Shown here: positions 29,932-37,929 of the stretch, one piece after another
How the letters are laid out: every line of letters starts with the position of its first letter
How positions within the stretch are numbered: position 1 is the first letter of the stretch
Origin: Globisporangium splendens
Lineage: Eukaryota; Oomycota; Peronosporomycetes; Pythiales; Pythiaceae
Assembly (NCBI GenBank): GCA_006386115.1
Contig: VFIW01000012.1
Location: forward strand, 1-64,000
DNA: 64,000 nt
Direction: 5' to 3'
Translations under genes and position numbers: made by a program
Notes under the pieces: model-generated
Databases searched by the model: none
The model's input: only the letters and a program-made list of their open reading frames with translations
What the model was told of the DNA's origin: nothing

Positions 29932-30510
29932 GAAAGTTGTCTATATTACTAGAATTAGATGGAGTGACTACTCAATCTACCTAGCAAAATAGAGGTATAC
30001 ATTTACTATACTACTCTAGTATACATTTTTTTTGTTTTTTTGTAACAAATGTCCGTGTGGAAGTGTGTACTGGTATACAGTTTGAGTCCGGTATACATGT
30101 ATAGTATTGTCGTCTTCAAGTCCAGTTCTGCAGGAACGGCTCCAGGGGCTGTAAGAGCGGGTCGGATCCCGACTGCAGTCGCGAGGCGTGCTTGGCCAAT
30201 CTGGTTGGGGCTATATTGTCACTGCATGAGCCCTGAAAGGGTGTCTAGGGGCAAAAGACCAACTGGAGAGGCTTGAGCGCGTGGAGCGGTGGAAGTCGAG
30301 GCGTCGTCCTGTTCAGCGGTCGCTGGGGCTGGCCAGGCACTCGTGGACGTGAAGTGGTGCTGCTGAGCGCCATCGTCGCAAGGTAATGTTTGCTGTGTGC
30401 GTTTGGTGCAAGTGCTGGGACTGCTTTGACCAACGCTTGTGTTGTGTTGTTTTCTTGCGCGCAAAATATGTGGTGATAGTGTGCAGGGCTAGTCAATCAA
30501 GTGGAGGAGA
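29932..30510 (-). other. E5 3' region with a chromodomain-gene relic
   Basis: The terminal 110 bp match E4. The remainder is non-coding now. At 30207-30260 the plus strand aligns with the chromodomain gene of E4 at 20780-20835: GGGGCT.TA.TGTCAC.GCATG, then GGTG.CT.GGGGCA..AGACC, with about 80 percent identity and a 2-bp length difference. Read in the corresponding frame it holds stop codons, so it is a decayed relic. Confidence 0.6.
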
Positions 30511-33500
30511 TCACAAGGTGCGCACATGGAGTAACGTCGTATGCGTGCCGACGAAGTTACCGAACGCCACATTTGTCTTCAACGCGCTCACCACTTTGTG
30601 TAACGCTTGCTGGTCTTCTTGCTTGTACAGGCGCCGCTGGAAGAACCGAGCATGCGCACAGAACGTCGAGAAGATCACAGAGAGCGCGGGGGTCGCTGGT
30701 GTCGGCTGTCTTCCGTCGAACAGACACCGATTGCGATCCGACCAGAGGAAGTGGAGCGTCGCCGCGCGGAGCGTGTGCCACACGTCGCCGACAATGTCCT
30801 CACAAGCTTCCCACTCGTCATGCATGCGCATCTTCTTGGCCAGGGCGATGTCGAGCCATGTCGGTCGCGCAGTGAAGAACGGAGACACGAGCTGGAGCAC
30901 CTGCCGCCACAGCTGGGAGGCAAGCACGCAGGCGAAGAAGAGGTGCTGCTCGGTCTCGATCGCGTCGCATCCGTCGCGAATGCAGATGCGAATGCGCGGG
31001 TTCGCCGCTTCAAGAAACCAGAACCGCGAGCGCACCGGCAGAAGACGAAACGCGAGGCGGAATTGCAAGTCTTCGAAGACGGGGAGCAAGATCTTGCGCA
31101 GTCGCTTGCCATGCTTCACGAACGCCTTGATCTGCTGCTCGTCTACGCGTTGCGAGTGTATCGTCATCGGATGGGACTTTGTCGGCATCGCAGGCGTCCA
31201 CACTACGCGGAGAAGCGCTGACCTTGGGATCGTTGGGACCAAGCACACTTTCACACCGCTCTTGCAGCCCAGGTGCGGCAGCAGTCGTCTCGCAGCACTC
31301 GTAGTCTGCAGCACAAGCTCACGCGCACCCAGACGCTCGACGATCTGCGTTGCCTCGTTGTACAGCACTCGCAGCCACTTCACCTGTTGACCAGGTGTCG
31401 TAGACACGAGCGTGAAGTCGAGATGGCGCTGGACGAAGTCTTGCTGGGACGGCCAAGCACAACCTTCGAGCATGAAGTCGGCGAGCGACCGCACACTGAA
31501 GACTCTCGACACATGCAAACGGAAGCTGCGCTGTGGTTCAGGCACCATCCCAATGCACCGACGGTGCGCTGAGCTGGTGTGAGTCCGCGCGGCTTGCTCG
31601 AAGTGAAGCGCTGCGTCCGAGTGGAACCAAATCGGCTGTTGAAGACCGTACCAAGCGCGCTCGTCCGAAGGAAGGTCGTGCCAAGTGATCTCCCAGCGAA
31701 TCTTGTACCACCAGACCCAAGTCGCTCGCCACCACGCTGAAGTCAGTCTCCACTTGATCATGTCTCCATGCCGAAGCGGAGAGATCGTGAGGAAGTCGAG
31801 TGCTTTGCAGCCGCCAGTGCGAGGAAGAACGAGCTTGAGCAGCTCCGTGCTCACTGTCGTCCAGTTCCTGTCACCGGTGGTGTTTGCTGCGTTCACAAAT
31901 TGCAGCACCAGCTGAAGACGTTGCCGCTTGAGGTGTGCTTCCAGGCTTGGGATCTGCAGTCCACCGTCACTCCGTCGTTGATACAGGAACTCGCGAGGGA
32001 TGAGCTGGATGTGCGATGCGTCGCGGTCGTGCTTCCGACTCAGCACGAACCGATTCAGCATCGACTGCCACCTCCTCACGACTGCCAGGGGGATCGACAC
32101 ATGTTGTGTGTAGTGCCATAGACGGGAGAGCACCATCGTTTGAGCTACCAAGAGCCTGCCACGAAGCGTTCTCGCGCGTCTGTACCACAACTTGAAGCCG
32201 TCGTAGAAGCGCTGCTCGAGGAACTCGACGATGTTGTCGTCCACAGGTGACTGGCTGAACGGGATGCCGAGGTACTTCACCGTCTCCGTGCGACCGAGCA
32301 CATGCACTCCGGGGAGCAGCGGGCAGTCTTGGTTCCGGTTGAGCGCCAGCAGCATCGACTTGGACAGGTTGAGCTTCGCACCGGAGCCTCTGCAGTACTC
32401 TTCCACGATCCCGAGCTGTGCTTGCAGGTTCGGTATCGAGCTGCCGAGAAGAGTCGAGTCGTCCGCGAAGAACGTGCTCGTGGCGGTGTGGTCTGCGTTG
32501 AGACACACTCCAAACTCTTCGTGGGACCGCAGCAGGTTGCCGAGCGGCTCGATGGTCAAGATAAATAGCAGCGCGGACAACGGATCGCCTTGCTTCACTC
32601 CTCGCGTCGGATGCAGCGCGGGCTGGATGTTCTGGTTGATGAGAAGATGCGCTTGCGGCTCGGTGTACAGGAGCTTTATCCACTGAGTAAACTCCGAGCC
32701 GAACCCCATTCGCTCGAGCAGCCGGAACATGTAGTCCCAGTTCACTCGGTCGAACGCCTTCTCGAAGTCCAAGAACAGCGCGTACGCTTCTTCATCCAGG
32801 CTGGTCACCAAGTCTTGCAGATCCGCGAGGAACCGAACGTGGTGGTGAATCGAGCGACCTTTGACGAAGCCCTTTTGGTCGGGGTGGATCAAGTCGAGAA
32901 TCACTTGCTGCAGTCGGTATGTCAGCGCCTTCGACAACACCTTCACATCGACCTGCACGAGTGCGATCGGTCGGTAGTTGCCAGGCTGCGCTCGCGAACC
33001 CTTCTTGTGCAGCAGCACCACTGCCGACTTGCGCTGAGATAGAAGCAGCACTCCTCGTTGGAGTCGATCATTGAACACGATGCTCAAGCACTCGCCAAAC
33101 ACGTCCGGAGCGACCTGGTAGAAACCAGCAGTCAAGCCGTCCATGCCAGGAGCCGACGTCGCCTTCATGTGTCGAATCGCATCCGCCAGATCGTGAGATG
33201 TGACTGGCGCATTCAGGATGTCTCTATCCGTTTCCGATGTGAACCGGACGATGGAGTCGAGAAGCTTGCGTTGCATGGTCTCGTCGGGTGGAGGAGCTCT
33301 TCCTGCTGGACTGTCGGGATCTCCCATCTCGGACCCCCAGTGTTCCAGGAAGCGAAGCGATATCTCTTGAGGGTTCGATGAGACACTGCCACTCGGTGTC
33401 ACCACCTCCTCGATCGAGACCCTTCTCAAGCTCGTGTCCAGCGGACGGAAGAAGTGCTTGGTGGACTTTTCAGAGTTGGCCACTTGGAAGTCAAACGCAC

Positions 33501-34635
33501 TGTCCTGGTTGTATTGACTTGTCCGCGTGACCGTCTCCTTGTAGTTCCTCATGGCTTCGTCGAAATGCTCTCGGTTCGAGTCACTGGAAGCGACGCGATA
33601 CCGAGCAGCAGCGTGATCGAGCGCGATCCGAGCCTCTTCGACAGCCTGCGTGTCTTGTTGCCGAAGCTTCTTCTGCACGTCTTGGAGTTGGGTCTTGATG
33701 CTCGCCTTCCACCTCTCCCAGATCTTGCCTGGGCTCGACGCGGTACGCAGCTCATCTCGAACCAGTTCCGCTTCTTTCTCGATCGCAGACACCACCACTG
33801 GATACTCCAGCAGGTAGCGTGGGAACTTCCAGTATCCCCGACCGTGGAGCTGCGAGCCAGACCGGAAGCTCACACTGTGTGCGAGGTGGTCGCCAGCATG
33901 CTTCGGCAGGAAGTACTTGGAGTCGTCGTAGAAGCGTGTGTAGAAGTCCTCCGATAGCAAGATGTAGTCGAGTCGGTTCTTCCGCGGAAGGGGACCGGTG
34001 AAGACTCGCTTGGTGTCGTAATGGATCCGCCACGCGTCGACAACACTCAGTTTCGCCAACCACTCGAGACAGCTGGACCGACCGGGGTCGCAGCGTAGAT
34101 CTGGAGACGACGAGTCGAGTCTGGGATCCAACGGCGTGTTCAGATCTCCCAACACAAGGTGTGTCGCTTGATCTTCAAAGCCTTCGGTCGAGAGACTCGA
34201 GAAGAATTGTTGCTTTTCCTGTCGGTCCACTGGCGCGTACACGTTGTGAATGTAGACGGGAGCGTCGCTCACCATCAGCTTCACAACGAGATACCGACCT
34301 GGGACGGCGAGGCTTGGTTGTTCCGCAGCCGTTTCGAAACCCGGCACGTCAGAGCGAAGAACAGTAAGAACACCGCCACTACGTCCGCGTGTGGGTCGAT
34401 CCAACTGGGAGTTCGGATCGTTCACGAAGACTTGGTGCTTGAAGCTTGAGTCGAGGTGAAACTTGAAGGTCGAGAGGTGTTGCTTGTCGCTGAATTTGGT
34501 TTCCTGGACACACGATATCGAATATTTCGATACCATGTTGTCGATAAATAAGTGACCGTTGTCTTTGATGCCATTAGTGTTCACGGTCAAGACACTAATG
34601 TTGCTCCACGAGGGATGAGTCGAGGTTGGTTTAGC
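30511..34635 (-). CDS. E5 ORF2: endonuclease-reverse transcriptase, intact (about 1374 aa)
   Basis: Catalytic protein of the LINE, acting in the nucleus at the tRNA gene. Residues are counted from the GCT that overlaps the ORF1 stop. The AP-type endonuclease spans roughly 15-260: Asn in VNTNG (19), Glu in CVQETK (45), NVYAP (131-135), GDLN (163-166), VDAWR, RLDYI (221-225) and GDH (248-250). The reverse transcriptase spans about 480-850: SAPGMDG, GNYRPIAL, QKGFVKGRS, LFLDFEKAFDRV (motif A, 620-631), GVKQGDPLS (B, 679-687), FFADDS (C, 722-727) and YLGIPFS. A CIRDGCDAIETEQHLFFAC block (1218-1236) fits C-x4-C-x7-H-x4-C, as in zf-RVT-type LINE tails. No RNase H domain is seen. There is no ATG before the endonuclease; initiation must be by reinitiation, non-AUG start or +1 frameshift from ORF1. 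Confidence 0.92.
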   Translation of the reverse strand, partial: AKPTSTHPSWSNISVLTVNTNGIKDNGHLFIDNMVSKYSISCVQETKFSDKQHLSTFKFHLDSSFKHQVFVNDPNSQLDRPTRGRSGGVLTVLRSDVPGFETAAEQPSLAVPGRYLVVKLMVSDAPVYIHNVYAPVDRQEKQQFFSSLSTEGFEDQATHLVLGDLNTPLDPRLDSSSPDLRCDPGRSSCLEWLAKLSVVDAWRIHYDTKRVFTGPLPRKNRLDYILLSEDFYTRFYDDSKYFLPKHAGDHLAHSVSFRSGSQLHGRGYWKFPRYLLEYPVVVSAIEKEAELVRDELRTASSPGKIWERWKASIKTQLQDVQKKLRQQDTQAVEEARIALDHAAARYRVASSDSNREHFDEAMRNYKETVTRTSQYNQDSAFDFQVANSEKSTKHFFRPLDTSLRRVSIEEVVTPSGSVSSNPQEISLRFLEHWGSEMGDPDSPAGRAPPPDETMQRKLLDSIVRFTSETDRDILNAPVTSHDLADAIRHMKATSAPGMDGLTAGFYQVAPDVFGECLSIVFNDRLQRGVLLLSQRKSAVVLLHKKGSRAQPGNYRPIALVQVDVKVLSKALTYRLQQVILDLIHPDQKGFVKGRSIHHHVRFLADLQDLVTSLDEEAYALFLDFEKAFDRVNWDYMFRLLERMGFGSEFTQWIKLLYTEPQAHLLINQNIQPALHPTRGVKQGDPLSALLFILTIEPLGNLLRSHEEFGVCLNADHTATSTFFADDSTLLGSSIPNLQAQLGIVEEYCRGSGAKLNLSKSMLLALNRNQDCPLLPGVHVLGRTETVKYLGIPFSQSPVDDNIVEFLEQRFYDGFKLWYRRARTLRGRLLVAQTMVLSRLWHYTQHVSIPLAVVRRWQSMLNRFVLSRKHDRDASHIQLIPREFLYQRRSDGGLQIPSLEAHLKRQRLQLVLQFVNAANTTGDRNWTTVSTELLKLVLPRTGGCKALDFLTISPLRHGDMIKWRLTSAWWRATWVWWYKIRWEITWHDLPSDERAWYGLQQPIWFHSDAALHFEQAARTHTSSAHRRCIGMVPEPQRSFRLHVSRVFSVRSLADFMLEGCAWPSQQDFVQRHLDFTLVSTTPGQQVKWLRVLYNEATQIVERLGARELVLQTTSAARRLLPHLGCKSGVKVCLVPTIPRSALLRVVWTPAMPTKSHPMTIHSQRVDEQQIKAFVKHGKRLRKILLPVFEDLQFRLAFRLLPVRSRFWFLEAANPRIRICIRDGCDAIETEQHLFFACVLASQLWRQVLQLVSPFFTARPTWLDIALAKKMRMHDEWEACEDIVGDVWHTLRAATLHFLWSDRNRCLFDGRQPTPATPALSVIFSTFCAHARFFQRRLYKQEDQQALHKVVSALKTNVAFGNFVGTHTTLLHVRTL

Positions 34636-37249
34636 AACTGACAGCGAGGCTGCCCGCTGCCATCACCACGTTGCCGTCGACCACCTGGAGCTTCAAGACC
34701 GACGCGTCATCTGGGTAGTAGTCTTCGAGGTCACGAAGAGCTTCCAGGTCCTCAAGAATGCGTCCTTGCCACTGCACTTCGGCCCATTGCTTCATGCACA
34801 ACGCTCCAAGCTCCGAGCGCAGCAGCATCAGCAGCGTGTTGGGATGCAGCAGACGGGTGTGGTGTGCAGGGATCCACGGCACCGGCATCCCAGTCAGGTA
34901 CTGGATCCAGTGGTCATTCGCGAAGATTGTCGGGGCGATGGACATCAGCATGAGCTCAAAGAGACTCAGTGCCTTCGTCGCTCGCGACAGTTCTCGGACT
35001 GGCTCCGACGTTGTCCACCACTTTGCAGCGGTGTGAAACAGATCCCCTCGCGTCGACGGAACCTTGGTCTTCATGAACTTCTTCCACTTCGTGCTGAACG
35101 TCGTGTCCTCACTTGGGTCGGAAGCACTCAAGACGCGGTTGATCATGTGAAGTTGAGCGAGCTCCTGCATCTCGTGTCCAGTCCCTGCCATCTTGAGCGA
35201 CAGAGCACTGTTGAACGCGAGCGGGTTCTCGACAGCGTGTTTGGTCACATGATCTGCGTTGGTGGCATTCGCAACGATCTTGCACGCAGCGTCAACCTTC
35301 GTGTCGGCGTGAGTCAATCGGTCTGGGAGAACGCTGAGAAGAGCAGTGTTCTCATCGTTCGCCATCGACTCGGCCACTTCCACGATGTGAGAAGCTTTCG
35401 GCGACTTCCTCACTTTCGTGTGGTGCTTCTCGATGAAGAAGGCCGATTCCTTGGACTCCTTCAACGCCTCTGGTCGCTTGACTTCAGTCGGCAGAACTTG
35501 GTATCGAATGCCGTACTTCTTGTCCGCGGTCACTTTCTTCGCTTCAAAAGCCACCTCCACCGATTGGAGTACGTCGAAGTAGTTGGACGTCGCGATTCCG
35601 TCAAGAGGCTGCGGCTGTTGCTTGGCAACCATGTTGGCGAAGTCGGCGCCGTTCCTCGATCGCTTCTTGCTGTTCTTCTTGGTCACGGGTTGGAACCCAT
35701 CACTGTCGCCGTTGGTCAAGAGAAGAGGCTTCTGCGGACCAACTCGAGGGCTGGCAGGCGGTGTGATCTTCCCTGTTGATCCGTTGAAGGTACCCACGGA
35801 TAAACCCGAGGTAGTACTGCCAGGTTTTCTCGGCACAATTGAACCAGAGATCTGGCCATGCTGGGCTCCTCGCTGGGGCTGCGAATCTCCATTCACTTGT
35901 CCCTTGGTCGCACTCGGCGGCGAAGGTTGCTTCGGAGTAGCTGCTGCGGCTTGGGCGTACGATTTCGCAGAACCGTGCTGGTTTGGCTTCTGACTTCTGA
36001 GGGCTGGCTCAGACAACGAGCCAGGGAACGGAAACACGCCACCTGGCACTCCAAGCTCAAGAGCCTGTGCAGAGCGATAACCGAAAGGCAAACGCTCCGA
36101 GCGGAACGGCGCATTTTTGCCGTGGGCAGGATGAAGCTTGTTGTCGAAGATCACTTGATCGCAGACACCGCTGTTGATGATCAGCGCACTTGGACACGAG
36201 CTTGACAAGAAGTAGACACGCCACGTCGCTGACGTTACACCCGTTGCGAGGTTCACTTCGCGGAAGGTGTCGTACACAGGCTTGCATCCGAGAATGAACA
36301 GACGTTCAAGGATGAGGTCTGTGTTCGTGTCCGAGTCGACGTTCGAGATGTCGAGGTAGTACTTGTCGCCGAGGATGTCGAACTCCTTGAAGGTGAAGAC
36401 ACCTCCAAGGATGTTCACCTTGGTGCGCTCCAAGCGCACGCAGGCATCCTTCGACTTGACCTTGACGCGCAAGTTGCCACCAGGAAGCTTGGAGATCTGA
36501 CCGATCTCGAATCGCTTGTAAAGCTCTTCGAGCGCTGCGTTGCCGTGACCGGAACTCGCAAGCGACGCCAAGATCTTTTGCACTGGAGTCTTCGCGAGGG
36601 CCCTACCAGTCTCGATCACCATGTCATACTTGGCTCTCGGAAGCTGGTAAGGACGCGCTTGCTCCAATCGCGATGCAATGTTGGACCAGTCGCCACCAGC
36701 GGCATACTGGCGTTCAATGGCCTCGATGTCGACAGCGAGGGGCTTCGGAGTTTCCACGCGGCGACGAGAAGCGTCAACGACGGCTCGGTCTCGGCGGAGG
36801 TCTTCTTGCAGGCGAAGGACGTCGGCCATGCTCAGGCGCGTGTCCGCAGCAGAAGCCGAGGATGCAGGAAAAATCGGCACCGAATTGCCGGCATAGCCAT
36901 CGGCACCAGTCGAGTTCGCAGACGGAGGCAACATCGGGACATCGCCAGAGCCGTCGTCGTTCGACCCTCTTGCATTCACCGCAGGATCCATCGGCTCGTC
37001 CACTTTTTCTTCCGAATCAGTGGAAGCGCCGGCGGCTGGGTCGGCCACAGGAGGATGGTCGCCAGAAACAGGATCCGTCGCCAGGAGCGCAAGCACGTTA
37101 TCGCTTGGGCGAGGATCGGCGGGATCCAAATTTTCGGACGGGGATGGGGCAACAGTGGTACCAGTCGAGGTACTGGGTGTGAACCCAGAAATCGAGGCTG
37201 GTGCGACAGTCGAGGGTTGGGGGAGGGTTGGGGTAGCTGGGCTTTCCAT
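34631..37249 (-). CDS. E5 ORF1 (872 aa), intact
   Basis: ATG at 37249-37247 in context CCCC-ATG-G, 84 bp from the element 5' end. Residues 1-165 are low-complexity Pro/Ser/Thr/Asp-rich. A conserved core spans about 165-395: RRRVETPKPLAVDIEAIERQ, ARPYQLPRAKYDMVIETGR, LRVKVKSKDACVRLERTK, TWRVYFLSSSCPSAL and HPAHGKNAPFRSERLPFGY. The LRVKVKSKDAC stretch, followed by a strand-rich segment, is compatible with an RRM-like fold. Gln/Ser/Pro-rich linkers follow, then a basic KKRSRNG patch and a 300-residue C-terminal domain I do not recognise, ending SLAVSC. By analogy with LINE ORF1 proteins it should bind element RNA; this is not shown by motif alone. Stop TAA at 34633-34631. Confidence 0.9.
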   Translation of the reverse strand: MESPATPTLPQPSTVAPASISGFTPSTSTGTTVAPSPSENLDPADPRPSDNVLALLATDPVSGDHPPVADPAAGASTDSEEKVDEPMDPAVNARGSNDDGSGDVPMLPPSANSTGADGYAGNSVPIFPASSASAADTRLSMADVLRLQEDLRRDRAVVDASRRRVETPKPLAVDIEAIERQYAAGGDWSNIASRLEQARPYQLPRAKYDMVIETGRALAKTPVQKILASLASSGHGNAALEELYKRFEIGQISKLPGGNLRVKVKSKDACVRLERTKVNILGGVFTFKEFDILGDKYYLDISNVDSDTNTDLILERLFILGCKPVYDTFREVNLATGVTSATWRVYFLSSSCPSALIINSGVCDQVIFDNKLHPAHGKNAPFRSERLPFGYRSAQALELGVPGGVFPFPGSLSEPALRSQKPNQHGSAKSYAQAAAATPKQPSPPSATKGQVNGDSQPQRGAQHGQISGSIVPRKPGSTTSGLSVGTFNGSTGKITPPASPRVGPQKPLLLTNGDSDGFQPVTKKNSKKRSRNGADFANMVAKQQPQPLDGIATSNYFDVLQSVEVAFEAKKVTADKKYGIRYQVLPTEVKRPEALKESKESAFFIEKHHTKVRKSPKASHIVEVAESMANDENTALLSVLPDRLTHADTKVDAACKIVANATNADHVTKHAVENPLAFNSALSLKMAGTGHEMQELAQLHMINRVLSASDPSEDTTFSTKWKKFMKTKVPSTRGDLFHTAAKWWTTSEPVRELSRATKALSLFELMLMSIAPTIFANDHWIQYLTGMPVPWIPAHHTRLLHPNTLLMLLRSELGALCMKQWAEVQWQGRILEDLEALRDLEDYYPDDASVLKLQVVDGNVVMAAGSLAVSC

Positions 37250-37333
37250 GGGGAAACTTGAGGCTGAGGGGGCTTGAGAGCTTGGAGGGGGTTCTTGGAT
37301 TCAACTTGAGGGGTAGCCGGCAAATTGAGAAGT
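37250..37333 (-). promoter_or_regulatory. E5 5' UTR
   Basis: 84 bp, CT-rich on the sense strand, with the conserved 5' terminus (ACTTCTCAATTTGCCGGC on the minus strand) shared with E6-E8 and, partly, S1/S2. Confidence 0.6.
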
Positions 37334-37350
37334 GCCTCGATAGCTCAGTT
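37334..37350 (+). pseudogene. tRNA-Phe 5' stub between E5 and E6
   Basis: 17-nt tRNA start joining the E5 5' end to the E6 3' end (GAAAGGTGTC). Confidence 0.95.
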
Positions 37351-37929
37351 GAAAGGTGTCTATATTACTAGAATTAGACAGATTGACTACTCAATCTACC
37401 TAGCAAAATAGAGGTATACATTTACTATACTACTCTAGTATACATTTTTTTTGTTTTTTTGTGACAAGTGTCCGTGTGGAAGTGTGTACTGGTATACAGT
37501 TTGAGTCCGGTATACATGTATAGTATTGTCGTCTTCAAGTCCAGTTCTGCAGGAACGGCTCCAGGGGCTGTAAGAGCGGGTCGGATCCCGACTGCAGTCG
37601 CGAGGCGTGCTTGGCCAATCTGGTTGGGGCTATATTGTCACTGCATGAGCCCTGAAAGGGTGTCTAGGGGCAAAAGACCAACTGGAGAGGCTTGAGCGCG
37701 TGGAGCGGTGGAAGTCGAGGCGTCGTCCTGTTCAGCGGTCGCTGGGGCTGGCCAGGCACTCGTGGACGTGAAGTGATGCTGCTGAGCGCCATCGTCGCAA
37801 GGTAATGTTTGCTGTGTGCGTTTGGTGCAAGTGCTGGGACTGCTTTGACCAACGCTTGTGTTGTGTTGTTTTCTTGCGCGCAAAATATGTGGTGATAGTG
37901 TGCAGGGCTAGTCAATCAAGTGGAGGAGA
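37351..37929 (-). other. E6 3' region with a chromodomain-gene relic
   Basis: Nearly identical to the 3' region of E5. The relic segment is at 37626-37679. Confidence 0.6.

Larger units (their letters stand above)
29932..37333 (-). mobile_element. E5: full-length, apparently intact LINE
   Basis: 7402 bp with both ends intact. ORF1 (37249-34631) and ORF2 (34635-30511) are open from end to end. The 3' region is 579 bp and the 5' UTR 84 bp. The right flank is a tRNA-Phe stub shared with E6 (not a complete tRNA), so E5 landed in the stub left of a pre-existing element. It is the best candidate in the window for an active master copy. Confidence 0.93.

Noticed and set aside
37334..37350. tRNA stubs as functional small RNA genes
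   Set aside because: They keep only half of the A box and no B box or terminator, and are explained as target-site duplications.
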